Both the position numbers and the translations under genes were made by a program. This document shows positions 26,042 to 35,139 of a stretch of DNA of 51,111 nucleotides, one piece after another. The stretch lies in contig CACGPU010000009.1 in assembly GCA_902575065.1 (NCBI GenBank), positions 1 through 51,111 on the forward strand. Direction: 5' to 3'. Each line of letters opens with the position of its first letter. The first letter of the stretch is position 1. The notes below the pieces were generated by a model. That model worked only from the letters and a program-made list of their open reading frames with translations, did no database searches and was not told the DNA's origin. This DNA is from an uncultured Alphaproteobacteria bacterium. Its GTDB lineage: Bacteria > Pseudomonadota > Alphaproteobacteria > HIMB59.

Positions 26042-27235
26042 CTAGAATTTAAGTTTATTTTTTTTTAACCTTAATGCATTGAGTTTTATAAAACCCTCTG
26101 CGTCACGTTGATCATAATTAGAAGTCTCAAAAGTTGCTAGATCTTCGTCATATAAGCTATTAGGCGACTGTCTTCCAATGACAATCACATTGCCTTTATA
26201 AAGAACAAGCTTTACTTGTCCGTTTACTCTTTTTTGCGTGGCGTCAATTGCTTTTTGCATCATCACTCTTTCTGGAGCAAACCAATATCCATTATAAATT
26301 AATCTTGCATATTTAGGCATAAGTTCATCTTTTGTAAAAACCTCTTCTCTATCAAGAGTAATACTTTCAATAGCACGGTGTGCTTTTAGAAGAATTGTAC
26401 CGCCTGGTGTTTCATAGACACCACGTGATTTAATTCCTACATATCTGTTTTCAACGATATCAACTCTTCCAATTCCATTAAGAGAGCCTAATTTATTAAG
26501 TTTTTCTAATAGGTTAAAAGGTGAGAGTGCTTTTCCGTTTATAGCAATTGGGTCACCATTTTTAAATTGAATAGTTATCACTGTCTCTTTGTTTGGCGCT
26601 GACTGAGGGCTTTTTGAAATACCAAAAACATTTTCAGGCGGTCTTTTCCACGGATCTTCAAGTATCTTTCCTTCAGCAGATCGATGAAGAATATTTGCAT
26701 CAACGCTATAAGGGGACTCCTTTTTATTGTGTTTCATGATAGGGATTTTATTTTTAGTAGCAAATTCTAACAGTTTAGTTCTTGATGATAAATCCCACTC
26801 TCTCCAAGGGGCAATCACTTTTATTTTAGGTTCTAAAGCATAGTATGAAAATTCAAATCGTACTTGGTCATTTCCTTTACCTGTTGCTCCATGAGACACA
26901 GCATTAGCTTTTTCTTTTTTTGCAATTTCAATTTGTCTCTTAGCAATTAATGGTCGAGCTATTGATGTACCTAGAAGATACTCACCCTCATAAATTGTAT
27001 TACAACGGAACATAGGAAAAACATAATCTCGAACAAATTCTTCTTTTAAATTTTCAATATATATTGTCTTTGCACCAAGTTTTTTTGCTTTGATTTTCGC
27101 TTCAGTTAACTCTGCTCCTTGGCCAAGATCCGCTGCATAAGCGATGACATCTGCATTATATTCAGTTTGCAGCCATTTCAGTATTACGCTTGTGTCCAAT
27201 CCGCCTGAGTAGGCTAAAACAATTTTATTTTTCAT
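26042..27235 (-). CDS. argG: Argininosuccinate synthase
   Basis: Joins citrulline and aspartate with ATP in arginine synthesis (cytoplasm). 397 residues, normal length. The ATP-binding motif AYSGGLDTS is at residues 7-15, with [10 protein letters not shown], the [16 protein letters not shown] segment and a C-terminal [11 protein letters not shown]. Start 27235 is chosen because it begins [12 protein letters not shown]; the longer in-frame reading overlaps the upstream gene. It lies 4 bp after the IalB-family gene. Confidence 0.97.
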   Translation of the reverse strand: MKNKIVLAYSGGLDTSVILKWLQTEYNADVIAYAADLGQGAELTEAKIKAKKLGAKTIYIENLKEEFVRDYVFPMFRCNTIYEGEYLLGTSIARPLIAKRQIEIAKKEKANAVSHGATGKGNDQVRFEFSYYALEPKIKVIAPWREWDLSSRTKLLEFATKNKIPIMKHNKKESPYSVDANILHRSAEGKILEDPWKRPPENVFGISKSPQSAPNKETVITIQFKNGDPIAINGKALSPFNLLEKLNKLGSLNGIGRVDIVENRYVGIKSRGVYETPGGTILLKAHRAIESITLDREEVFTKDELMPKYARLIYNGYWFAPERVMMQKAIDATQKRVNGQVKLVLYKGNVIVIGRQSPNSLYDEDLATFETSNYDQRDAEGFIKLNALRLKKNKLKF

Positions 27236-27239
27236 TTTC

Positions 27240-27716
27240 TTAGCAGTCTTGTTGAAGAGAATTATACGCGTTAGTAAAACCAATTAACGTGTATGTATCT
27301 GTTGTCTCTGTACCTCTTTTAGAATACCCGACAACTGTCATTTTTTTACCAGCTTTTAAAGCTTTAATGATAACAGTATCGTCTGCCATCGACCAAGCAG
27401 AGTCATCCTCTCCAAAAAATTGATAATTTTTCGAGTCAATCGTAACTTTAACATATTTTTGCGAGTCATATGGATAACCAGCGTCTATTCTTACATATTC
27501 AGCTTCGCCTTCTTTGAATACATAAAAAATTACTGCTCCTCTATTTGTGTAGTCTCCTTTTTCTGAAGTCGGTACCTGAAAAATTGAACATGTTTTGTTG
27601 TTTATTTTTTTAAAGGACCACTTGCCGTGCTCAAAGTCAACGGAATGACTGGCAAACAAATTAGTTATTAAAAAACATAAGCATAAAGTCAAATATGATA
27701 ATTTTTGTTTAAACAT
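27240..27716 (-). CDS. Invasion-associated locus B (IalB) family periplasmic protein
   Basis: 158 residues with a signal peptide (about 1-22, ending LFAS). The remainder has the alphaproteobacterial IalB-type pattern: [21 protein letters not shown] near the N-terminus, then [20 protein letters not shown] and [15 protein letters not shown] at the end. The two Cys could pair. The molecular role of the family is unclear outside Bartonella, where IalB affects host-cell entry. Here it is more likely an envelope stress or housekeeping protein. Confidence 0.8.
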   Translation of the reverse strand: MFKQKLSYLTLCLCFLITNLFASHSVDFEHGKWSFKKINNKTCSIFQVPTSEKGDYTNRGAVIFYVFKEGEAEYVRIDAGYPYDSQKYVKVTIDSKNYQFFGEDDSAWSMADDTVIIKALKAGKKMTVVGYSKRGTETTDTYTLIGFTNAYNSLQQDC

Positions 27717-27783
27717 GCTGATTTAATGTCAGAGAATATACCAATTAAGATTGATTTTTAAAATAATAAATGGAAATATATAG

Positions 27784-28392
27784 ATGGATAGATTAATGGT
27801 TAAAGTTAAAAATCCCTTTGTGGAGGCGCTTCAAAATATTGCTGAAAGACAAGATATTGGAAGTTTTAAGAAAATTTTCGATTATTTTGGTCCCAGGCTA
27901 AAATCTTTTTTGATGAAGTCAGGTGCGGATGATGCCATTGCAGAGGAAATCATTCAAGAAACCATGACTATTATCTGGACCAAAGCTGATTATTATGATC
28001 CGTCTGTGGCCTCTCCAAGCACCTGGATTTATACTATCGCTCGAAACAAAAAAATTGATATTTTAAGAAAAACAAGAAAAGCGGTCTTGGAGGACATTGA
28101 AACTGCCATTTTGCCTCCCGTCGAATCTAAAGCAGATGAGAATATTGAACATGATCAAAAGTTTGAAATGGTTGCACAATATTTAGATGATTTACCAAAA
28201 GATCAACTAGATCTGCTAAAAATGAATTTCTTTGAGGAAAAATCACATGGTGAAATCGCTGAGATCACTAAAATCCCGTTAGGCACTGTAAAATCAAGAA
28301 TTCGTCTAGCATTAGAGAAGATCCGCGGCAAATTGGAACAAGACGGCAGAATGGTTAATCTAAATAATGACGGTGGAAGTATGGTTAACTAA
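27784..28392 (+). CDS. rpoE: ECF sigma factor, RpoE/ChrR (ECF11-like) type
   Basis: RNA polymerase sigma factor of 202 residues. Region 2 (about 25-95) includes DDAIAEEIIQETMTIIWTKADYYD and SPSTWIYTIARNKKIDILRK. Region 4 (about 135-185) has FEEKSHGEIAEITKIPLGTVKSRIRLALEKIR. The next gene encodes a ChrR-like cupin anti-sigma factor starting right after the stop, which points to the singlet-oxygen/photooxidative stress pair known from Rhodobacter. No confident autoregulatory promoter was found upstream. Confidence 0.88.
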   Translation: MDRLMVKVKNPFVEALQNIAERQDIGSFKKIFDYFGPRLKSFLMKSGADDAIAEEIIQETMTIIWTKADYYDPSVASPSTWIYTIARNKKIDILRKTRKAVLEDIETAILPPVESKADENIEHDQKFEMVAQYLDDLPKDQLDLLKMNFFEEKSHGEIAEITKIPLGTVKSRIRLALEKIRGKLEQDGRMVNLNNDGGSMVN

Positions 28393-29007
28393 ATGACATT
28401 TGAAATTCTTAGCACACCCGTAAACTCACCAGCAAGTTTAATTTTTCAACAGTGTTTAGCTGAAGTTGACCCTGAGAATAAGTCTCTTAACTCTGCAATG
28501 AATGAGGTGGGTGGATATTTTTTAGATAAGGCTGAGACCTCACCACTGTCCAATGGATTATGGGATAAAGTTTTAGATCAAACAAAAAATGAAATATCAT
28601 TACCTCAAATTGATGAGGAGCATGATCCTTTGTTAAGTCAGTTACCAGTTACTCTAAGATCCCATTTAAGAAATAAAAATATTAAGTGGAAATCTTTTAA
28701 AGATGTTAAGGTTGCTTCTATACTGCCCAAGGACAATAACGAAAAGTTAGAACTCATTCATGTAATGCCTGGTGCAAAAATTCCACAACACACACATGAA
28801 GGCAATGAGAGTTTTTTAGTTTTACACGGTTCTTATAGTGATGAGTATGGCAATTATAAACAAGGATCTGTTCAAGTAAGAAGTGATGATCATAATCATA
28901 CACCTGTTGGTGATGCAAAAACTGGTTGTATTGGACTAGCTTATACTCACGGTAAAATTAAATTCTCCGGTAAATTTGGTAAGCTACTAAATTTAATTGC
29001 TAACTAA
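28393..29007 (+). CDS. chrR: ChrR-like cupin anti-sigma factor
   Basis: 204 residues. In known ChrR the N-terminal half holds the sigma factor through a zinc site (HxxxCxxC), and the C-terminal cupin senses singlet oxygen. Here the cupin ligands are clear (PQHTHEGNESF at about 137-147, with a later DDHNHTPVG). The N-terminal half (about 1-90) has no HxxxCxxC motif and only one Cys (QQCLAEVD). It starts one base after the sigma stop. It meets the DUF3429 gene tail-to-tail. Confidence 0.82.
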   Translation: MTFEILSTPVNSPASLIFQQCLAEVDPENKSLNSAMNEVGGYFLDKAETSPLSNGLWDKVLDQTKNEISLPQIDEEHDPLLSQLPVTLRSHLRNKNIKWKSFKDVKVASILPKDNNEKLELIHVMPGAKIPQHTHEGNESFLVLHGSYSDEYGNYKQGSVQVRSDDHNHTPVGDAKTGCIGLAYTHGKIKFSGKFGKLLNLIAN

Positions 29008-29013
29008 TTTTAA

Positions 29014-29412
29014 TTATAAAATATATAGAATATGTGCTGGAGCAATACCAGCTGTTAGTATTAACCTTAAAATAAAATAATCAGTTTTAATTATTTTTTC
29101 TTTGAAATAAAAAAAGAAATCAAAGCATAAAACTATGAAATAACCTGCTATAAAAAGCCCAATAGTTTCAACAAATTTTAAGTCAAATGCTAAAACTAAA
29201 AATGCATAAACAGCTGGGCAAACACTAAACAAAATAGCTATATTATTTTTTGATTGAAGATAAACACCCCAATACACTGCACCTAAAAATGACATTATGA
29301 CTGCAGAGTAATAAACGAACATGTCTTTATCAAAATCAAGAAATATTAAATCGATGTTGTAAAAACAAAGATAAAAAGGAATTAGACCAGGAACACCTAT
29401 AAGGTAAATCAT
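29014..29412 (-). CDS. DUF3429 family membrane protein
   Basis: 132 residues, almost entirely hydrophobic with about five helices. The signature FLGAVYWGVY near residues 42-51 matches the DUF3429 (TMEM69-like) family, which is common in alphaproteobacteria. The function is not known. It overlaps the pterin dehydratase gene by 4 bp and appears to belong to the minus-strand run 29014-30692. Confidence 0.75.
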   Translation of the reverse strand: MIYLIGVPGLIPFYLCFYNIDLIFLDFDKDMFVYYSAVIMSFLGAVYWGVYLQSKNNIAILFSVCPAVYAFLVLAFDLKFVETIGLFIAGYFIVLCFDFFFYFKEKIIKTDYFILRLILTAGIAPAHILYIL

Positions 29413-29651
29413 TCTTGATAAAGTTTATCGATTTGCTCTGCTAAATCTAGGTCTCTTTGGGTAACTTTTTGAACATCATGAGAAAAAAGAGAAATGGTAA
29501 CAGTTCCATAATCTAAAATTATTTGCGGATGATGATTTTTTTTCTCAGACAACATCGCAACTTGACTAGTAAAAGCAAAGCTTTTTCTGTAATTTTTAAA
29601 TTCAAAGGTTTTTGTTAATCTACCCTTATTGTCTTTTGGCCAATCGGTCAT
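29409..29651 (-). CDS. phhB: Pterin-4a-carbinolamine dehydratase
   Basis: 80 residues, shorter than the usual 95-110. The catalytic core is clear: EKKNHHPQIILDYGTVTISL (about 37-56), then SHDVQKVTQRDLDLAEQID. The enzyme dehydrates 4a-hydroxytetrahydropterin; in bacteria without phenylalanine hydroxylase it may act in molybdopterin or folate metabolism. The N-terminal helix and strand are trimmed compared with the family. It sits 3 bp after the aldo/keto reductase gene. Confidence 0.85.
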   Translation of the reverse strand: MTDWPKDNKGRLTKTFEFKNYRKSFAFTSQVAMLSEKKNHHPQIILDYGTVTISLFSHDVQKVTQRDLDLAEQIDKLYQE

Positions 29652-29654
29652 ATC

Positions 29655-30692
29655 TTAAGGTGCTGGTGATGGATTGTTTTCATGTACATCATTAATTTCA
29701 TCAATTATTTCTTTTGATAATTGTATATCTACTGAGTTTATATTTTCTTTCAGCTGATCCATTTTTGTTGCACCAATAATATTACTGGTAACAAAGTCTT
29801 GTTGGTTAACGAATGCAAGTGACAATTCAGTAGGAGTAAGTCCGTTATCCTCGGCAATTTTACAGTATTGCTCTGTTGCAACAATTGATCTCTCATTGGT
29901 GTACCTAGTCCAATCCTCCCAAATTGTTAAACGAGCACCATCTGGTTTTTTGGAGTTTCTGTATTTGCCAGTTAATACACCGCAAGCTAAAGGGGAGTAA
30001 GCTAACAAACCTACCTTATCTCTGATGGATATTTCAGACATACCAACTTCATAAGTTCTGTTTAATAAACTATATGGGTTTTGGATAGACATAACTCTTG
30101 GTAGGTTTTTATATTTGGACAAGTTGATGTAATTAGATAAGCCATAAGGTGTTTCATTAGATAAGCCTAGATATCTGATTTTGCCTTGATCGATAAATTT
30201 TTTTGCTGTCTCTAAAATTTCTTCAAAGGGAGTCCATTCTTTTTCTTCTTTATAATTTTTATATCCCAGCCTTCCAAAAAAATTTGTTTTTCTCTCTGGC
30301 CAATGTAATTGATAAAGATCAATATAATCTGTTTGTAATCTTTGCAGACTTCCCTCCAATGCTTCGGTGAAATTTTTCTCATTGAATTGAAGACCTCCTC
30401 CCCTAATCCATCTAACATCAGGGCCAGCGACTTTTGATGCTAATATTATTTTCTCTCTGTTATTTTTCTGTTTAAACCAATTACCAATTATTTTTTCAGT
30501 GGCACCATATGTTTTTTCTTTTCCCTTAACTGAATAATATTCCGCGGTATCAAAGAAATTTACCCCTTTTTCCATAGAATAATCCATTTGCTCAAACGCC
30601 TCATTTTCAGTATTTTGTTCTCCCCAGGTCATAGTACCAAGGCATATAAGGCTAACTTGTAATTCAGTATTTCCTAAGGGTTTAAATTTCAT
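29655..30692 (-). CDS. Aldo/keto reductase (Tas-like)
   Basis: NADPH-dependent oxidoreductase of 345 residues. It has the N-terminal GNTELQVSLICLGTMTWGEQ, the catalytic Asp-Tyr region VNFFDTAEYYS (about 45-55) and DLYQLHWPER. The cofactor-binding C-terminal part includes LLAYSPLACGVLTGKYR and IIGATKMDQLKENI. The length and the TMTWG motif fit the Tas subgroup. The substrate is unknown. First gene of a three-gene minus-strand run. Confidence 0.9.
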   Translation of the reverse strand: MKFKPLGNTELQVSLICLGTMTWGEQNTENEAFEQMDYSMEKGVNFFDTAEYYSVKGKEKTYGATEKIIGNWFKQKNNREKIILASKVAGPDVRWIRGGGLQFNEKNFTEALEGSLQRLQTDYIDLYQLHWPERKTNFFGRLGYKNYKEEKEWTPFEEILETAKKFIDQGKIRYLGLSNETPYGLSNYINLSKYKNLPRVMSIQNPYSLLNRTYEVGMSEISIRDKVGLLAYSPLACGVLTGKYRNSKKPDGARLTIWEDWTRYTNERSIVATEQYCKIAEDNGLTPTELSLAFVNQQDFVTSNIIGATKMDQLKENINSVDIQLSKEIIDEINDVHENNPSPAP

Positions 30693-30763
30693 AAAAGATT
30701 CATACGGTTTTACTTGAAAAATATCAAGATAATAGCCATATTAAAAATAATTAAGGAGAAATA

Positions 30764-31471
30764 ATGGTCGAATTAAAACAAAATACATATTCGCAGTCAC
30801 AATCTACTGTTATAGACCAGGGCCTAAGAGACTATATGATGAAAGTCTATAATTACATGACCTCTGGTTTAGCGATAAGTGGTTTAGTGGCATGGGGATT
30901 TTCTCAGTCTCCTACTTTAATGGGGGCTATTTATGGCACAGCACTACAATGGGTTGTAATGCTCGCTCCACTTGGATTTATTTTCTTTTTAGGTGCAAGA
31001 TTACAAAAAATGTCCACCTCTGCAGCTCAAATGACATTTTGGGCATTCGCTGCTGTGATGGGAATTTCACTGTCTTATATATTCATAGTTTTCACTGGCG
31101 TAAGCATTGTTAGAGTATTTTTAATTACAAGCTGTACATTCGCTGCGATGAGCATCTATGGATATGCAACTAAAAGAGATTTAACCAAGTTTGGTTCATT
31201 TCTTATGATGGGGCTCATTGGAATTATTATTGCTAGTATTGTAAATATATTTTTACAAAGTTCAGCGATGCAATTTGTAATTTCTTGTGTAGGTGTTTTA
31301 GTGTTTGTGGGTTTAACTGCTTACGATACTCAAAGAATTAAATCAACTTATTATCAAGTTGCTGGAACTGCCTTTGCAGGAAAAGCTGCAATAATGGGTG
31401 CACTAACATTATACTTAGACTTTATAAACCTATTCATAATGTTGATGCAGTTATTTGGTCAAAGAAGATAA
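30764..31471 (+). CDS. Bax inhibitor-1/YccA family membrane protein
   Basis: 235 residues with seven hydrophobic segments. The YNYMTSGLAISGLVAW N-terminal motif and the conserved TAYDTQRIK and LYLDFINLFIMLMQLFG end are typical of the BI-1 family in proteobacteria. These proteins are linked to ion leak or membrane-protein quality control. A good AAGGAG site lies at 30753-30758, and a terminator follows, so the gene is probably monocistronic. Confidence 0.93.
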   Translation: MVELKQNTYSQSQSTVIDQGLRDYMMKVYNYMTSGLAISGLVAWGFSQSPTLMGAIYGTALQWVVMLAPLGFIFFLGARLQKMSTSAAQMTFWAFAAVMGISLSYIFIVFTGVSIVRVFLITSCTFAAMSIYGYATKRDLTKFGSFLMMGLIGIIIASIVNIFLQSSAMQFVISCVGVLVFVGLTAYDTQRIKSTYYQVAGTAFAGKAAIMGALTLYLDFINLFIMLMQLFGQRR

Positions 31472-31493
31472 ATAAATTTATAAATTAGAAAAT

Positions 31494-31522
31494 AAGGGGT
31501 CATTTTTGGCCCCTTTTTTTTT
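31494..31522 (+). terminator. Rho-independent terminator after the BI-1 family gene
   Basis: AAGGGGTC (31494-31501) pairs with GGCCCCTT (31508-31515, one G-T pair) around a 6-base loop, followed by a run of T's to 31522. Confidence 0.9.
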
Positions 31523-31568
31523 ACTAATTTAACGTATCAATTTTTCAATTAGTCATTAATATCCTCGC

Positions 31569-32453
31569 GTGATTGGATATATCTTAGCAGTTGGTGCTGC
31601 GGCTACGTGGTCTATGGTTGCTTTATCTGCTACTAGAATTGTCAGATATTTTGGAAGTTATAATTATAATCTTTTAAGGCTAGTAGGAATAATTATCCTT
31701 TTTTTACCCTACATTGTAATTAATTGGAGTCCAATTTATTTTAATAAATCAGTATTTATAGCAATATTTTTATCTTCGATAATTGGCATTATAATAGGAG
31801 ATACATTTTTATTTGTTTGCCTCAAAAGACTTGGGCCAAGAAGGCAAGCTTTGTTATTCTCTTTGCAAATCCCATTTACAATCATTTTGGCAGAAATATT
31901 TTTACAAACACTACCATCTATGGTCGAGCTATATGGATGCTTTTTGATTTTTTTTGGTATCATAGTTGCAATACAATTTAATAGAACAATTCCTGATGAT
32001 GACTTGGAAAACATTCAAGGAAACAAATATATTGGACTGATTGCTGGTGTTGGGTTAGCTCTTTGCCAGGCTATCGGGATCATTCTAATGAAGCCTGTGC
32101 TTGAGGTAACAGACCCTATCATTGTTTCCTACCTAAGAGTTATGATTGCAGCGATATTGATGTTTTTTAGCTTAGGGTTTATGAAAAATAATAATCTTTT
32201 AGAAAAAATGAAAGACGTTAAAAAGACTTTATACAGTATTTTTTTAGGTTTTATGGGAATGGGTGTTGGAATGACCATGTTAATAATTGCTCTTAAAAAT
32301 GGGGATCCTGGAATTATTTCAACTTTATCAAGTACAATGCCAATTATGATAATACCGATATTATGGATTGTTACTAAAAATTATGCAGGGCATCTAGCAG
32401 TAACAGGCGCTACTCTAACTTGTTTTGGGGCAGGGGTAATTTTTCTAAACTAA
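31569..32453 (+). CDS. EamA/DMT family transporter
   Basis: 294 residues forming ten hydrophobic helices in two similar halves, as in the drug/metabolite transporter superfamily. The LKRLGPRRQALLFSLQIPFT segment after helix 3 and the GDPGIISTLSSTMPIMIIPI segment in the second half are the usual EamA hallmarks. The substrate is unknown. The start is GTG at 31569 and the end overlaps the HemY-N gene by 4 bp, tail-to-tail. Confidence 0.88.
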   Translation: MIGYILAVGAAATWSMVALSATRIVRYFGSYNYNLLRLVGIIILFLPYIVINWSPIYFNKSVFIAIFLSSIIGIIIGDTFLFVCLKRLGPRRQALLFSLQIPFTIILAEIFLQTLPSMVELYGCFLIFFGIIVAIQFNRTIPDDDLENIQGNKYIGLIAGVGLALCQAIGIILMKPVLEVTDPIIVSYLRVMIAAILMFFSLGFMKNNNLLEKMKDVKKTLYSIFLGFMGMGVGMTMLIIALKNGDPGIISTLSSTMPIMIIPILWIVTKNYAGHLAVTGATLTCFGAGVIFLN

Positions 32454-32881
32454 TCCGAGCCTTTTTCAACATTAACTATTTTTAAATCTTTTGTTTTTTT
32501 AATTTGCGTTTGTAATATTTTGTTTAAAGGATCTTTACCTAAGTATTTTTTAAATTTTTTCTGACTTTGTGTAGCTTTATCTGTATTGCCTTCAGTTATT
32601 GCAACTAATGTCTCTCTTAAATGTTCAAGGCCTTTTTGCTCATTTGAAGATTTGTAGCGCATATATGCAGCCCTTGGATAAATAAAAAGCTTTGTAAAAG
32701 CATAAGAAAATAAAATTAAAAGAATAAGAAATGTAATTAAGACAAAAAGGAATTGAACAATGGGGATACTCAATTGCCAAATGCCTAAAATGAGTGAAAG
32801 ATTGCCAGCATTGTTAAATAGATAAAAAAGAGCACCGTAACCACTTATAAAAATTATTAAAATTATTAGTAGCCTTATCAT
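32450..32881 (-). CDS. Short HemY N-terminal domain protein
   Basis: 143 residues with two membrane helices (about 3-25 and 42-66). A HemY_N-like segment follows (YPRAAYMRYKSSNEQKGLEHL, then VAITEGNTDKATQSQKKFKK). Full HemY proteins of this alphaproteobacterial locus are about 400-500 residues with TPRs; here only the first part exists. It follows the Mic60-like gene with a 1-bp overlap, the normal order. The role of HemY in heme synthesis is itself not settled. Confidence 0.65.
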   Translation of the reverse strand: MIRLLIILIIFISGYGALFYLFNNAGNLSLILGIWQLSIPIVQFLFVLITFLILLILFSYAFTKLFIYPRAAYMRYKSSNEQKGLEHLRETLVAITEGNTDKATQSQKKFKKYLGKDPLNKILQTQIKKTKDLKIVNVEKGSD

Positions 32882-33678
32882 TAAATCATATTCTCTAGAA
32901 AAATTTGGTTATCGTTATAAATTTGAGCTAGTTCATAAGAAGATTTAAAAAATATTTTTTGATTAGGGTTTAATTTCTCGTATTCAATTATTGCCTTTGT
33001 ATATTGTCGATTGTACATCGCATCAATAAATGATGGTAAGGGTTCTAATGAATTTTTTGTTATTTGAATTTCAAATATATTTTCAATAATTCTTTTAAGC
33101 CATTGAAAATTATTTTGTTTCATAAACTCATTTTGTACATATGTATTTTCATTAATCTGTAATTGTTGAACTGAATATGTATAATCTGGAATAGTGAGTA
33201 GCTCTTTAAATTTTTCTTCATTAAAAAATAAATATTGATTTTGGAGTTTTTGAATATTTTTATTTCGAATTTGTTGCTGATCAATATTAACTATAATCTG
33301 ATTTATGGACAAAATTAATTCATATGCCTCATCATTAGATAAAGTAATTTGTTGTGGCTCTGGCTCTGGCTGAACAATGGTAGTTTGAGGTATTTCTTGA
33401 ACATTTTTTGCTAACTCTAGTATAAGAGACTCAAGACGATCTACTTTATCTTCAAGCTCTTTGTTATTATAATCATTAACAGGTGTTATCTCTTTTTGAA
33501 TATTTGGTGATTGAGTTTCTTGGCTTAATTTGCTGAATTGAGCCTCATCAAATATTAAAAGGTTATTTCGATACAAGTAGCCCCCTGCAACAGTCATAAC
33601 GATTAAAAATATTACTATTAGGAAAAGGTTTCGTTGAAGAAAGCTTTTTTTACTGTCATTTTTTTGATTTTCAGACAT
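32881..33678 (-). CDS. Mic60/mitofilin-like membrane protein (short)
   Basis: 265 residues: a charged N-terminus, one membrane helix (about 19-36), a short coiled coil (about 72-95) and a mostly helical C-terminal part (about 115-265). Few residues are diagnostic, so the call depends on the alphaproteobacterial order tsaD (divergent), hemC, hemD, mitofilin (COG4223), hemY, in which this is the gene before hemY. Alphaproteobacterial Mic60 shapes intracytoplasmic membranes. This copy is shorter than usual and hemC/hemD are not next to it. Confidence 0.6.
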   Translation of the reverse strand: MSENQKNDSKKSFLQRNLFLIVIFLIVMTVAGGYLYRNNLLIFDEAQFSKLSQETQSPNIQKEITPVNDYNNKELEDKVDRLESLILELAKNVQEIPQTTIVQPEPEPQQITLSNDEAYELILSINQIIVNIDQQQIRNKNIQKLQNQYLFFNEEKFKELLTIPDYTYSVQQLQINENTYVQNEFMKQNNFQWLKRIIENIFEIQITKNSLEPLPSFIDAMYNRQYTKAIIEYEKLNPNQKIFFKSSYELAQIYNDNQIFLENMI

Positions 33679-33707
33679 TCAATAAGAATCTATATTTTTT
33701 TATAATA

Positions 33708-34724
33708 ATGAAAGTTTTAGCAATAGAAAGTTCTTGTGATGATACGTCTATCGCCATTGTAAAAGATGATAAAAGTGTTGAGTTTCTTGAAACAATTAAT
33801 CACAGGAAATTTCATAAAGATCACGGGGGCGTTATACCAGAAATGGCAGCAAGACAACATTTGGAAATTTTAGATACATTGGTCAAATCAATTAAAAAAA
33901 TTAATTTTTCAAAAATTTCAGCAATTGCCGCAACTTTTGGGCCTGGGCTCATTGGTGGATTAATTGTAGGGTCATCTTTTGCAAAAGGTCTATCAATGTC
34001 TAAAAATATTAAACTTATTCCAATTAATCATTTACAAGCACATTTGTTATCACCTCGACTTGTATCTAAAATTAAATTTCCATATTTATGTCTACTCGTC
34101 TCTGGAGGAAATACGGCCTTAGTATTGGTTAAAAATCCCAAAAATTTTATCACTCTTGGAACAACAATTGATGACTCTGCAGGTGAGTGTTTTGATAAAG
34201 TAGCTAAAGGGTTAGGTTTAGGTTATCCTGGTGGGCCAGAAATTGAACGTTTAGCAATAGGTGGAAGTATTGAGAGGTTTGAACTCCCAATGCCTTTGAC
34301 AAAAAAAAATAACTGTGAATTTTCTTTTTCAGGATTAAAAACAGCAGCGCTAAATACCATAGCAAAAAATAAAAATACGAAAAAATTTCTAAGAGACTTT
34401 TCGGCTTCATTTCAACATACTGTATTTAAAGTGTTAGAAATTAAAATATTAAATAGCATTAAACTCTTACAAAAAGAAAATATTAAAATTAATGATTTTT
34501 CTATTTGTGGTGGAGTAGCAGCAAATAAATATTTAAATACTGAGCTCCAAAAACTTATTTCAACAAAGAAACTTGATTATCATCAGGTACCCTTATCTTT
34601 ATGTACCGACAACGCTGCAATGATTGGTTGGAACGCTATAGAATATATGAAAACTAGAAAAATCAAGTTTAATAATTACAATGTAAGACCATCACCCAAT
34701 ATATTAATTCATGAACATTTCTAA
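33708..34724 (+). CDS. tsaD: tRNA N6-threonylcarbamoyladenosine transferase TsaD
   Basis: Adds the threonylcarbamoyl group to A37 of ANN-decoding tRNAs together with TsaB and TsaE. 338 residues, normal length. It has the ASKHA opening LAIESSCDDTSIAIV, HKDHGGVIPEMAARQHLE, the metal-binding INHLQAH, LVSGGNTALVL and ICGGVAANKYL. Only 29 bp separate it from the divergent Mic60-like gene. The 3' end overlaps the EVE gene by 14 bp. Confidence 0.96.
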   Translation: MKVLAIESSCDDTSIAIVKDDKSVEFLETINHRKFHKDHGGVIPEMAARQHLEILDTLVKSIKKINFSKISAIAATFGPGLIGGLIVGSSFAKGLSMSKNIKLIPINHLQAHLLSPRLVSKIKFPYLCLLVSGGNTALVLVKNPKNFITLGTTIDDSAGECFDKVAKGLGLGYPGGPEIERLAIGGSIERFELPMPLTKKNNCEFSFSGLKTAALNTIAKNKNTKKFLRDFSASFQHTVFKVLEIKILNSIKLLQKENIKINDFSICGGVAANKYLNTELQKLISTKKLDYHQVPLSLCTDNAAMIGWNAIEYMKTRKIKFNNYNVRPSPNILIHEHF

Positions 34725-35139
34725 AAATTATTGGCTCCTGAAATCAGAGCCTAGCTCTTGGTCATGGGATCAACAAAAAAAGAAAAAAACTGAACATTGG
34801 GATGGTGTTAGAAACTATCAAGCAGCAAATAATATGAAAAAAATGAGAAAAGGAGATGAGTGTCTGTTTTATCACTCAGTAACAGAAAAAGCTATAAAGG
34901 GAATTGTAAGGGTTACTAAGGAATACTATCCAGATCACACAGATAAAAAAGGAATATTTGGAATGGTTGACGTAACCTATGTCAAAGATCTAAATGAAGT
35001 TTACTTATCAGAAATAAAAGCAAACCCATTTTTCCATGATTTTCCGCTTGTAAAACAAGCTAGATTAAGTGTCATGCCTGTAACATTGAAGCAATGGAAG
35101 AAATTAATTAAGATGAGTGAAAAAAATGAGAGAATTTAA
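34711..35139 (+). CDS. EVE domain protein
   Basis: 142 residues covering one EVE/PUA-like domain: [27 protein letters not shown] and GDECLFYHS are the hallmark segments. EVE domains bind modified bases in RNA or DNA; the bacterial single-domain protein is found beside tsaD in many alphaproteobacteria. It overlaps tsaD by 14 bp and acs by about 14 bp. No catalytic role is expected. Confidence 0.92.
   Translation: MNISKNYWLLKSEPSSWSWDQQKKKKTEHWDGVRNYQAANNMKKMRKGDECLFYHSVTEKAIKGIVRVTKEYYPDHTDKKGIFGMVDVTYVKDLNEVYLSEIKANPFFHDFPLVKQARLSVMPVTLKQWKKLIKMSEKNERI

Noticed and set aside
27719-27750. Possible RpoE/ChrR-type promoter (TGATTT ... TAAGA) before the sigma gene
   Set aside because: The two elements are 21 bases apart instead of about 18, and the first is imperfect. 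Not reported as a promoter.
29409-29651. The short pterin dehydratase as a pseudogene
   Set aside because: The catalytic HHP region and the C-terminal helix are intact, and the gene is tightly packed between its neighbours. It is only shorter at the N-terminus.
33701-33706. TATAAT just before the tsaD start
   Set aside because: It ends one base before the ATG, so transcription from it would begin inside the gene. Probably chance in AT-rich sequence.
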